Below, piece by piece: positions 7,501 through 14,458 of a stretch of DNA of 24,253 bases (its first letter is position 1; every line of letters begins with the position of its first letter). Source of the stretch: Bacteroidales bacterium UBA1189 (GTDB lineage Bacteria; Bacteroidota; Bacteroidia; Bacteroidales; Bacteroidaceae); assembly GCA_002309805.1 (NCBI GenBank), contig DBYJ01000056.1, forward strand, positions 24,330 to 48,582, read 5' to 3'. The notes under the pieces are model-generated. The model saw nothing but the letters and a program-made list of their open reading frames with translations. It ran no database searches and was not told where the DNA came from. The position numbers were made by a program, and so were the translations under genes.

Positions 7501-10500
7501 TATCCTCAAGGACGGCAAGAAGTTCTACGAGAACGGCATGACCGCCACCGTCAACACCACCGACAGCATCAACTACGTCGAGACCGTCTGGGGCCGTGTG
7601 CCGAAAGCCCTCAGCCTCGTCTATGCCTTCGACAACAACAGCGCTGCCCGCGACCGTCAGGACGTGGGACTCAACGGCTTGACCAGCGACGAGGAGCGCT
7701 CGTTCCCCAGCTATGCCGAATGGCTCAACGCCGTGAAGGAGAAAGTCAGCGCCGAAGCCTTTGCCGAATTCGAAGCCGACCCTGCCGGCGACACCTTCCA
7801 CCACTATCGCGGCAGCGACTACGATGCCCGCGAGCTTTCTGTCCTCGACCGATATAAACGCTACAACGGTACCGAGGGCAACTCCATCTCCACCGACAAC
7901 GACAGTTACGACAAGAGTGCCAAGACCACACCTGATGTGGAGGACATCAACCAGGACTACACCCTCGACGAGTACGAGAAGTACTTCGAGTACCACGTCT
8001 CGCTCCGCCCCTCAGATATGACAATGGGACGAAACCACATCACCGACGTCCGTACCGTCAAGACCAAACTGCGCAATGGCAACTTCGAGAGCATCCGTTG
8101 GTACAAGTTCCGCGTCCCTGTCGACAACTACGAGAATGTCTTCGGCAGCATCCGCGACTTCACCAGCATCCGCTTCATGCGTCTCTACATGACGGGCTTC
8201 TCCGAGCCTATCATCGTCCGTCTGGCCTCGCTCAGCCTCATCAGCGGCACGTGGCGCAACTACGACCAACCCATCTACTCCGCCAATAACTCATCGCCCC
8301 GCGTTAGCGGCTCAATGGTAGTCAGCTCCGTCAACATCGAGGAGAACGGCGACCGCAGCCCCATCAACTACACCATGCCTCCCGGCATCACCCGCATCCT
8401 CGACCCCAACCAGCCGCAGCTGCGTCAGGACAACGAGCAGGCGATGAGTATTCAGGTCAACGGTCTGGAGCCCAACGAAGCACGCGCCGTCTATAAGAAA
8501 GACAATAAAGACCTCCGCAAGTACGAGCGCATCCAGATGTTCGTCCATGCCGAGCAGCTTGTCGATAGCGACCTCCCCCTCGAGGACGACCAGCTCAGCG
8601 TCTTCATCCGCCTCGGCTCCGACTACAAGAGCAACTACTACGAATACGAAATTCCCCTCGCCGTCACCCAACCAGGCTACTACGACGACACCAGCACAGG
8701 CCGCAAGGGTGTATGGCCGGAGAGTAACATTCTCGACATCGCCTTTACGAAGTTCACCGAGCTGAAACGACTACGCAACAAGGAGGCGAACGTCAATCCC
8801 GCCGTCAACAAGGCCACCCTCTACACCGCCTTCGACGAAGATCACCCCAAGAACCGCATCAGCGTCATCGGTAACCCCACCATCGGCAGGGTGAAGACGG
8901 TGATGATTGGTGTGCGTAACAACAGCCGCAGCACCCGCTCGGCCGAGGTATGGGTGAATGAGCTCCGCCTCACCGGTTTCCAGAATCAGGGTGGCTGGGC
9001 GGCACAGAGTGCACTCAACGTCAAGCTCTCTGACGTGGGTAGCGTCAATGTCAGCGGCCATGCTGAGACAGCAGGCTTCGGCGGACTCGAACAGGGCGTT
9101 AGCCAACGCCGCGACGACGACCTCTACCAGTACGCCTTCACCACCAACTTCGACCTGGGCCGCTTCTTCCCCGAGAAGCTCAAGGTCTCGCTGCCGCTCT
9201 ACTACTCCGTCTCGCAAGAGAAGGTGTCGCCCCTCTACAGCCCCTTCGACACCGATCTCTATCTCGACGACATGATGGAAACCCTCGCCGACAGCCACGA
9301 ACGTGACTCGCTGCTGCGCATCGCCAACGAGGTCGTCACCTCGCGCAACCTATCCCTCTCGAACATCCGCATGAACGTCACCTCCAAGACGCCCATGCCC
9401 TACGACCCCTCGAACTTTACCTTCGGCTTCTCGCGCAGCACCAAGGACAACGGCGGCAACACCATCGACTACCAGCACAACCTCAACTGGCGCGCCCAGG
9501 CCTCCTATGCCTACGCCCCCGCCCTCAAACCTTGGCAACCCTTCAAGAACCTCAAGACAAAGTCCAAGTGGCTCGACATCCTCCGTGAGTTCAGTCTCAG
9601 TCCCCTGCCGCAGAGCTTCACCCTCGGCACCGACATGAACCGCGTCTATTATGAGCTACAGATGCGCGACCTCGAAGGCTCCTACGGCTCCCTCGGCATC
9701 CCCGTCAACTTCTCGCAGGAGTTCCTCTGGAACCGCAAGATGACTCTCCGCTGGGACCTCACGAACAACTTCAAGACCAATTTCAGCTCCGGCACCAATG
9801 CTGAAATTGAGGAGCCCTATGCCCCCGTCAACCGCGCCCTCTATCCCGACGAATACACCCTCTGGAAAGATTCCGTCCGCCACAGCATTGCCCAGATGGG
9901 TCGCCCGCTCACCTACCAGCAGACCTTCACCGCCACCTATCAGCTGCCGCTCACCAAGCTGCCCATCTTCGACTGGCTGAAGGCCGATGCCAACTACAAC
10001 TCGTCCTATAACTGGAAGCGAGGCGCCACGCTGCGAAATGGCGGCTCCTACGGCGACAACATCGCCAACCAGCGCTCCCTCACCCTCAACGGTAGTACCA
10101 ACTTCGAGACATTATATAATAAGGTAGAATTCCTCAAGGAAACCAACAAGAAGTTCTCCGGCTCATCCTCCAGCAGTTCCTCCTCCCGTCGTGCCGCTAC
10201 GCCCACTACCCGCAAGACACCGGAGAAAAAGCCCGAGCCCAAGGAAAAGAAATTCTCCTCCGAACTCAAGCTGGTGCCCGACAGCACCTATGAAATCAAG
10301 CATAATCAGAAGTCGAAGCGTCCCGAAGTCTCCTTCCGCACGCAGGACGGACGAGCCTACAAGGCAAAATACAAGGTGGTTGATGAGAATACCATCCGCT
10401 TCACAGCCCGCGACAGCGCTTCCATCAAGCTCAGCGTCGCTCCCGGCCCCGAACTCAGTGAGCAGGGTTGGTACAAGGCTGCGCAGTACGGCGCACGAGG

Positions 10501-11887
10501 GCTCATGATGGTGCGCAACGCCTCCTTATCCTACAAGAACACCCGTTCCCTTGCCCTCCCGGGCTTCATGCCGCAGATGGGCGGACTGCTTGGCCAAAGC
10601 ACGCTGGGAGCCGGTGCCGCGCCGGGCTGGGACTTTGCCTTCGGACTCACGGGCGATGACTATCTGCAGCGTGCCTCCGACAACGGCTGGCTGCTCCACA
10701 ACGACAGCGTGGCCTACACCTCTGCATCCTCCAACGTCGAGGATCTGCAAGTAAAGATCACCGTAGAACCTGCCCGCGACGTGAAGATTGACGTCAACGG
10801 CAACTGGACTCGCACCGACTCACGCACCGTGCAGTTCATGTATCCTGGCATGCCCGAGACGCGCACTGGGCAGTTCAACATGTCCACCATCACCCTCGGC
10901 AGTGCCTTCGAGCCGCGTCGCAGCAGCGACGGCTATCACTCCGCTTGGTTCGACCGCTTCGTCGAAAGCCTTGCCCTCATGCAGCGTCGCGTCGAGGGGC
11001 AGTATGCCGGTGCCGTCTATCCCTCGCAGAGCAACCTCGCCGGCTCCACTTTCGACCCCGCTAACGGCGGCGTATCCCTCTACAGCCCCGATGTGATGAT
11101 TCCCGCCTTCCTTGCCACCTACAGCGGACGCTCCGTTGAGAACGCCAGCCTCAACCTCTTCCCCTCCATGCTCAGCCTTTTGCCCAACTGGCGCATTACC
11201 TACGGCGGACTCTCCAAGCTCGAGTTCTTCCAGAAGTATTTCAAGAGCGTCAATATCAACCACTCCTACAAGAGTACCTACGCTGTCGGCTCATTCGGCA
11301 CATACAGTTCCTATATGGCCTACATGAACGGGCTGGGCTTCATTGAGGATGTCACTACCGGCAACCCCATCCCCAGCAGCATGTTCGACATCAGTTCCGT
11401 CAGCATCAACGAACAGTTCTCGCCCCTCATCGGTATCGACGTCACTACGCCCGACAACCTCACAGCCAAGCTGGAGTACAAGAAGACGCGCGTCATGAAC
11501 CTCTCCCTCACCGCTGTGCAACTTGTCGAGACGTGTTCGGATGACGTTGTCGTTGGCTTAGGCTACAAGGTGGTTGGCCTCAAGCTCTTCGGTGCCCGGG
11601 CGGGTGCAGGGCGTAATAAGGTCAGCAACGACCTCAACCTCCGCGGTGACTTCTCCCTGCGCGACCAGAGTGCCCTCTGCCGCAACATCCAGGAACTCAC
11701 CACGCAGGCCACCTCTGGCAACAAGGCCATCAAGCTCAGCTTCTCTGCCGACTATGCCTACAGCAAGATGCTCACCCTCAACGCCTACTTCGACCATCAG
11801 ACCAACATCCCCGTCGTCTCCGCTTCAGCCTACCCCACCTCCACCAACGACTTCGGCGTCTCCCTCAAATTCTCCTTGACGAAGTAA
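4514..11887 (+). CDS. sprA: SprA (Sov), outer-membrane translocon of the type IX secretion system
   Basis: 2457 residues, close to the ~2400-2500 residue length known for SprA/Sov. It begins at a TTG (4514): no in-frame ATG or GTG lies nearby upstream, and MKTIRQIILLVLLVCSATLSA is a good signal peptide. The N-terminal region has the family features LGPAEKIFGPGGVQI and GKVGDKINMNMNYNTEA, and the rest is rich in amphipathic beta-strands. SprA forms a giant outer-membrane beta-barrel that passes folded T9SS cargo, recognised by C-terminal tails, to the surface. A Ser-rich then Lys/Pro-rich low-complexity linker lies at ~1880-1915. The C-terminus FGVSLKFSLTK is typical of an outer-membrane strand. 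The GH43-type protein in this window has a tail that could make it a client. Confidence 0.95.
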   Translation: MKTIRQIILLVLLVCSATLSAKGSVSAVVLPEDTVEVKPRYDVSKTSPDNEDDLKKKAADLKTPDNLKTETTYDEKTHTYLIGTKIGDSYLSVPLLMTPEEYQQWSMKRSLDAYFRAKNEEEFEKEGKKEKFDFSDMHFDLGPAEKIFGPGGVQIRTQGTAELKFGFNQKSIDNPTLPQRSRNTFGFDFDEKINLSINGKVGDKINMNMNYNTEATFNYDTKKMKLKYEGKEDEIIKLLEAGNVSFPTNSSLITGSTSLFGIRADLQFGKLSLQTVLSQKTSQSTSVSSKGGKQLTEFEVDVADYDENRHFFLAHYFRDTYDQNMAQLPTIMSGIKITRIELWITNKTSSYDNPRNLIAFTDLGEANHISNSAWKATGTTHLPANTANDLYYKMVNTYGAVRDIDQVGAVFSGFLSGSTDYEKISNARLLSSSEYTLNSTLGYVSLRTTLKSDEVLAVAFEYTYGGKTWQVGEFAADQKESGKALYVKLLKSNSMSPSNGTWDLMMKNIYSLGAKTLSSTDFRLNIEYESDSTGTSLTYLPEASLKGKTLLQLVNLDRLDNKQNANPNGFFDYVEGYTVQSSTGRIIFPVVEPFGGWLRKVIGNDAVADKYVFEELYDSTKTTAKQVAEKNKFLLRGEYAGSGGGSVISLGAYNVPRGSVKVTAGGVTLTENSDYTVDYANGEVTIINQSIIDAGTAVNVSMESNTAYNMQRKTMMGMNWGYDFTKDFKLGGTLLYLNEKPLTSKVSMGSEPLKNTLWGLNMAWKRESQLLTNILDFIPGLHVTQPSSINFTAEFAQLIAGVSDMVQGSASYIDDFESSERDIPLNTPSAWMLASIPSSMPYASLTNDLRTGMDRALFNWYTIDPLFTRRNSSLTPAHLKSDLEQLSNHYIREVYERELYPNKESTYGESSTLNILNLAYYPNERGPYNLDTDLTPDGKLTNPRRRWGGIMRQLTTTDFETSNIEYIEFWMMDPFIYNPEAAGGDFYINLGEVSEDILKDGKKFYENGMTATVNTTDSINYVETVWGRVPKALSLVYAFDNNSAARDRQDVGLNGLTSDEERSFPSYAEWLNAVKEKVSAEAFAEFEADPAGDTFHHYRGSDYDARELSVLDRYKRYNGTEGNSISTDNDSYDKSAKTTPDVEDINQDYTLDEYEKYFEYHVSLRPSDMTMGRNHITDVRTVKTKLRNGNFESIRWYKFRVPVDNYENVFGSIRDFTSIRFMRLYMTGFSEPIIVRLASLSLISGTWRNYDQPIYSANNSSPRVSGSMVVSSVNIEENGDRSPINYTMPPGITRILDPNQPQLRQDNEQAMSIQVNGLEPNEARAVYKKDNKDLRKYERIQMFVHAEQLVDSDLPLEDDQLSVFIRLGSDYKSNYYEYEIPLAVTQPGYYDDTSTGRKGVWPESNILDIAFTKFTELKRLRNKEANVNPAVNKATLYTAFDEDHPKNRISVIGNPTIGRVKTVMIGVRNNSRSTRSAEVWVNELRLTGFQNQGGWAAQSALNVKLSDVGSVNVSGHAETAGFGGLEQGVSQRRDDDLYQYAFTTNFDLGRFFPEKLKVSLPLYYSVSQEKVSPLYSPFDTDLYLDDMMETLADSHERDSLLRIANEVVTSRNLSLSNIRMNVTSKTPMPYDPSNFTFGFSRSTKDNGGNTIDYQHNLNWRAQASYAYAPALKPWQPFKNLKTKSKWLDILREFSLSPLPQSFTLGTDMNRVYYELQMRDLEGSYGSLGIPVNFSQEFLWNRKMTLRWDLTNNFKTNFSSGTNAEIEEPYAPVNRALYPDEYTLWKDSVRHSIAQMGRPLTYQQTFTATYQLPLTKLPIFDWLKADANYNSSYNWKRGATLRNGGSYGDNIANQRSLTLNGSTNFETLYNKVEFLKETNKKFSGSSSSSSSSRRAATPTTRKTPEKKPEPKEKKFSSELKLVPDSTYEIKHNQKSKRPEVSFRTQDGRAYKAKYKVVDENTIRFTARDSASIKLSVAPGPELSEQGWYKAAQYGARGLMMVRNASLSYKNTRSLALPGFMPQMGGLLGQSTLGAGAAPGWDFAFGLTGDDYLQRASDNGWLLHNDSVAYTSASSNVEDLQVKITVEPARDVKIDVNGNWTRTDSRTVQFMYPGMPETRTGQFNMSTITLGSAFEPRRSSDGYHSAWFDRFVESLALMQRRVEGQYAGAVYPSQSNLAGSTFDPANGGVSLYSPDVMIPAFLATYSGRSVENASLNLFPSMLSLLPNWRITYGGLSKLEFFQKYFKSVNINHSYKSTYAVGSFGTYSSYMAYMNGLGFIEDVTTGNPIPSSMFDISSVSINEQFSPLIGIDVTTPDNLTAKLEYKKTRVMNLSLTAVQLVETCSDDVVVGLGYKVVGLKLFGARAGAGRNKVSNDLNLRGDFSLRDQSALCRNIQELTTQATSGNKAIKLSFSADYAYSKMLTLNAYFDHQTNIPVVSASAYPTSTNDFGVSLKFSLTK

Positions 11888-11891
11888 TCGC

Positions 11892-12524
11892 CTAAATGAA
11901 TCCCGCGAGGGGGCTCTTTATTGTGCCCAGTTCCACGCTGTAGCAATGCAGCTGGAGAAAACGGAAAAAGTCGGTAGCAATAATTTCGGCATCTTCGTAT
12001 ATTCCTTCATTCAAGAGGACAATCTTGCCGGCATCCTCCCCTGTCAGAACGATAGTAATGGAAGATTCGTCCATCACATAGCTATATAAAACAGGAAGAT
12101 GATTCTTCCAAAAGCGTTCAATGACTTTTTTCTCATCGTCAGTATCAACTCGTTCAAGGTCTTCTCGTTCAAAATGATTCCAGGTACAAGTGTCTTCTTT
12201 TTCTGCATTCTTGAAGAAATCTGTAAGGGAGTTAAACCAAACAGAATCACCATCATTAAAAAGGGACTTGAAAGACGAAAAAAAGCGGATTACATCTTTA
12301 TCAAGATGGGCAAGACGTCCTTCAGCCCCGTTTTGGATAATTTCAGGGGAGGAATCCACTTCCGCTGGAATAAGATTCCAGCCGTGAGCAACTAAAGTAT
12401 CGAAATAACGCTTTAGAAAAGTCTCTTTTTCTTCGTCCGTCTGAGGCAGAGGCATCAGTTCGACCTTTCTTTTGGGTTGATGTTTTTCTTCTTTCTTTCC
12501 GAATAATGATTGCAGGAATGACAT
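11892..12524 (-). CDS. Unrecognised protein, possibly SMI1/KNR4 (SUKH)-like
   Basis: 210 residues from the ATG at 12524 (MSFLQSLFGKKEE); a frame-open start at 12566 would overlap the ATPase gene and is less likely. It is an acidic soluble protein with no signal peptide or membrane span. After a charged N-terminus come PLPQTDEEKETFLKRYFDTL and a C-terminal half with alternating strands and EIIATDFFRFLQLH. The latter recalls the IA.SF..fL pattern near the end of SMI1/KNR4 immunity-type proteins. This similarity is weak and the family is uncertain. It starts 17 nt after the stop of the DUF4143 ATPase gene, so the two are probably one operon. It converges on sprA with only 4 bp between stop codons and no terminator in the gap. 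Confidence 0.7.
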   Translation of the reverse strand: MSFLQSLFGKKEEKHQPKRKVELMPLPQTDEEKETFLKRYFDTLVAHGWNLIPAEVDSSPEIIQNGAEGRLAHLDKDVIRFFSSFKSLFNDGDSVWFNSLTDFFKNAEKEDTCTWNHFEREDLERVDTDDEKKVIERFWKNHLPVLYSYVMDESSITIVLTGEDAGKIVLLNEGIYEDAEIIATDFFRFLQLHCYSVELGTIKSPLAGFI

Positions 12525-12541
12525 GGGTATGTAGTTTTTAT

Positions 12542-13717
12542 TCAATACATTAGGCCGAAGTTCCAAAGAGGAATGACATTGGTAAAACCTGTTTCGATGT
12601 CGTCCTTCACAACGTAAGCGTTAGGGAGGCCCTGTATCTGGCGCTGCTTTTTCGAACGGCCTCCAACTTCGAAAGTGTAACGTTCATCTACCAGAAAATC
12701 GGAAACGGGTGATGCGCTTACGCCATGACAAATGCGCATTTGGTTGAAGAAAAAGGTTTCGCGAACATTCCCTATCTCTGCATGTGATTGCCCAATAGCG
12801 TACATGAGGGTGGGATTATCCAAATAAACTTTCTCTACCTTGCCAAGCCCGAGGACACCCTTTGTGGCATCGCGAAGTTGGGCGATAAGGCCTGCCTTTT
12901 CAATATAAGCACAAAGGTCGGACACATTGTTCCGCGAAACGCCAATCTGACTACCAATACTCGTAAAGTTTGGCTTGAAGGGCGCACTTTGGACAATGAT
13001 ACCCAACAATTGCTTGAGCTTGCGGGCGGTGGATACCGTCAGTTCGGCATATTGAGGGATATCGTTCTCCAAGGTTACGCTCACGATTTGACGGATGTAT
13101 TCGCTGTAGTTGTCGTCTGATGCGGAGAAAGGATAATACCCTCGAGAAAGGTAATTGGGAAAGTGCTGCATAGGAAGGAACCCCAAAGGCAACTCCACCT
13201 GATGGGCAAGAATAGCTTCAAGTGTATAAACAGGCAACTCAATGTGGTGGAAAAGCATAAGGTATTCCCTGAAAGAAAGACCTTGCATCTGATACATCAG
13301 GGTACGGCGGCTAAGGTCTGAAAGACCCTCAATAATGTCCAATACAGAAGAACCCGTGAACACCACATGGAGTTCGGCGTGGTAGTCGTAGATAAGCTTG
13401 AGTTCACGACTCCAATCCTTATACTTGTGTATTTCATCAATAAAAAGATAATGTCCGCCTGAGCGAGCAAAGGTATCAGCTAAATCCACAAGATGGTGCG
13501 TACTGAAATAAAGATCCTCAGCTGTGACATAAAGAGCTTCTTTGCGCGGGAGTTGTTCCTTGATATGCTGAAGCACAAGTGTAGTCTTGCCCACGCCTCG
13601 CGGACCGACAATGCCGAGCATCCGTGCATCCCAGTCAATGACGTTATACATGTAACGATGGAATGAGACAGAGGTTTCGCGTAGTAACTTGTCGAAATAG
13701 ATTTGCAGCTGTTCCAT
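12542..13717 (-). CDS. AAA-family ATPase with DUF4143 C-terminal domain
   Basis: 391 residues from the ATG at 13717, placed 23 nt after a TATCTTTG -7 box; an upstream TTG at 13753 lies beyond that promoter. Walker A GPRGVGKTT is at residues 38-46, Walker B LFIDEIHKYKDW at ~88-99, and a sensor-like VVFTGSSVLDI follows. This is the AAA_14 pattern. The C-terminal part (VYLDNPTLMYAI, ETFFFNQMR, VSDFLVDERYTFEVGG) matches DUF4143, a nuclease-like fold with E/D-rich motifs. These stand-alone ATPases are widespread in Bacteroidetes and their role is unknown. Downstream is a 210-residue unrecognised protein in the same transcription unit. Base composition is more AT-rich than sprA or GH43, consistent with accessory DNA. 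Confidence 0.9.
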   Translation of the reverse strand: MEQLQIYFDKLLRETSVSFHRYMYNVIDWDARMLGIVGPRGVGKTTLVLQHIKEQLPRKEALYVTAEDLYFSTHHLVDLADTFARSGGHYLFIDEIHKYKDWSRELKLIYDYHAELHVVFTGSSVLDIIEGLSDLSRRTLMYQMQGLSFREYLMLFHHIELPVYTLEAILAHQVELPLGFLPMQHFPNYLSRGYYPFSASDDNYSEYIRQIVSVTLENDIPQYAELTVSTARKLKQLLGIIVQSAPFKPNFTSIGSQIGVSRNNVSDLCAYIEKAGLIAQLRDATKGVLGLGKVEKVYLDNPTLMYAIGQSHAEIGNVRETFFFNQMRICHGVSASPVSDFLVDERYTFEVGGRSKKQRQIQGLPNAYVVKDDIETGFTNVIPLWNFGLMY

Positions 13718-13740
13718 ATTATATAATGTTTTTTCCACTG

Positions 13741-13748
13741 CAAAGATA
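13741..13748 (-). promoter_or_regulatory. -7 box for the DUF4143 ATPase operon
   Basis: TATCTTTG on the minus strand lies 23 nt upstream of the ATG at 13717. No TTTG occurs at the -33 distance; instead that position falls in the dyad GCACTG-TATT-CAGTGC (13767-13782), which could be an operator. Confidence 0.6.
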
Positions 13749-13765
13749 GGCATTCTTTTTGAAAT

Positions 13766-13820
13766 CGCACTGTATTCAGTGCAATTTTATGAAAAAACGC
13801 ACCGAACTCAGTGCGTTTTT
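13766..13820 (-). terminator. Paired hairpins between the deaminase and ATPase genes
   Basis: The hairpin AAAAACGCAC / GTGCGTTTTT (13793-13820, 8-nt loop) has a T-run after it on the minus strand and lies downstream of the deaminase stop, so it fits a Rho-independent terminator. A related 22-bp copy 32 bp away (13766-13787; 17 of 22 bases shared) contains the dyad GCACTG/CAGTGC. Confidence 0.6.
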
Positions 13821-13847
13821 GGGGATTTTTGGGGATTTAAGGCGATT

Positions 13848-14306
13848 TTAGTAGGTCTCAGGATGGAGGGCGGCGTACTCGTCGAAGAGGGCGAGGCAGG
13901 CATCGCGGTCGATTTCGGTGAGGTAGTCGCGAAGTTGAGCGCGGCCTCCCATGAGGGTGTCGAAGCGTTCGTCGCGGAAGCCGATACGGGCATTGTCGGC
14001 AATAGTGCAGCCGTAATAGACCTTGCTGATGTTAGCCCAGAGGCAGGCGCAGAGGCACATGGGGCAGGGCTCGCCGGTAGTGTAAAGTTCGCAGCCCGTG
14101 AGGTCGTGGGTATGGAGGCGGCGTGTGGCCTGTCCGATGGCGACAATCTCGCCGTGTAGCGTGGGGTTCTGGCGGCGCAGCACCTGGTTGTGCCCTCGGC
14201 CTACGACCATGCCGTCCTTGACGATAACAGAGCCGAAGGGCCCGCCATGCCCCGCAAGGATGCCGCGACGAGCCTCACGAATAGCCATTTGCATGTATTT
14301 GTTCAT
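13848..14306 (-). CDS. Nucleoside/guanine deaminase (GuaD-like, cytidine-deaminase fold)
   Basis: 152 residues. The zinc site is intact: H51-G-E53 in NPTLHGEIVAI and P-C81-P-M-C84. The N-terminus has GGPFGSVIVKDG, and the C-terminus has FRDERFDTLMGG and ends ALHPETY. This matches the guanine deaminase-like branch of the cytidine deaminase superfamily rather than TadA, which carries HAE and a different C-terminus. It would hydrolyse guanine to xanthine and ammonia in the cytoplasm; the exact substrate is not certain. Its ATG overlaps by ATGA the stop of the -1 frame extension of the upstream GH43-type gene, suggesting translational coupling if that extension is made. A hairpin terminator lies about 28 bp after its stop. 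Confidence 0.9.
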   Translation of the reverse strand: MNKYMQMAIREARRGILAGHGGPFGSVIVKDGMVVGRGHNQVLRRQNPTLHGEIVAIGQATRRLHTHDLTGCELYTTGEPCPMCLCACLWANISKVYYGCTIADNARIGFRDERFDTLMGGRAQLRDYLTEIDRDACLALFDEYAALHPETY

Positions 14307-14458
14307 AGCTTTATCTTCTTTCCATTCAAGATGTAAAGGCCTTTCTCGGTGGGTGCGCCGATGAGACGGCGGCCCTGAAGATCGTGCAAGGCATTGCCGG
14401 AAGGGTTATTCACTACCGCTTGGCTTTGGGGGCCTTCCTGCCCCCAGACGCAAAAGGG
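14303..14458 (-). other. -1 frame C-terminal extension of the GH43-type gene (T9SS-type sorting tail)
   Basis: Reading the minus strand one base back from the heptamer at 14452-14458 gives 52 codons ending at TGA 14303-14305. The peptide contains ALHDLQGRRLIGAPTEKGLY and ends ILNGKKIKL, the form of C-terminal sorting tails on Bacteroidales T9SS cargo (YDLQGRR...KGLYIxNGKK). The heptamer is C-CCT-TTT in the zero frame, followed by a 5-nt spacer and the stem TGGGGGC/GCCCCCA with a 6-nt loop. The tail is therefore either reached by -1 frameshifting or separated by a one-base deletion, most easily in the G5 run. Confidence 0.75.
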
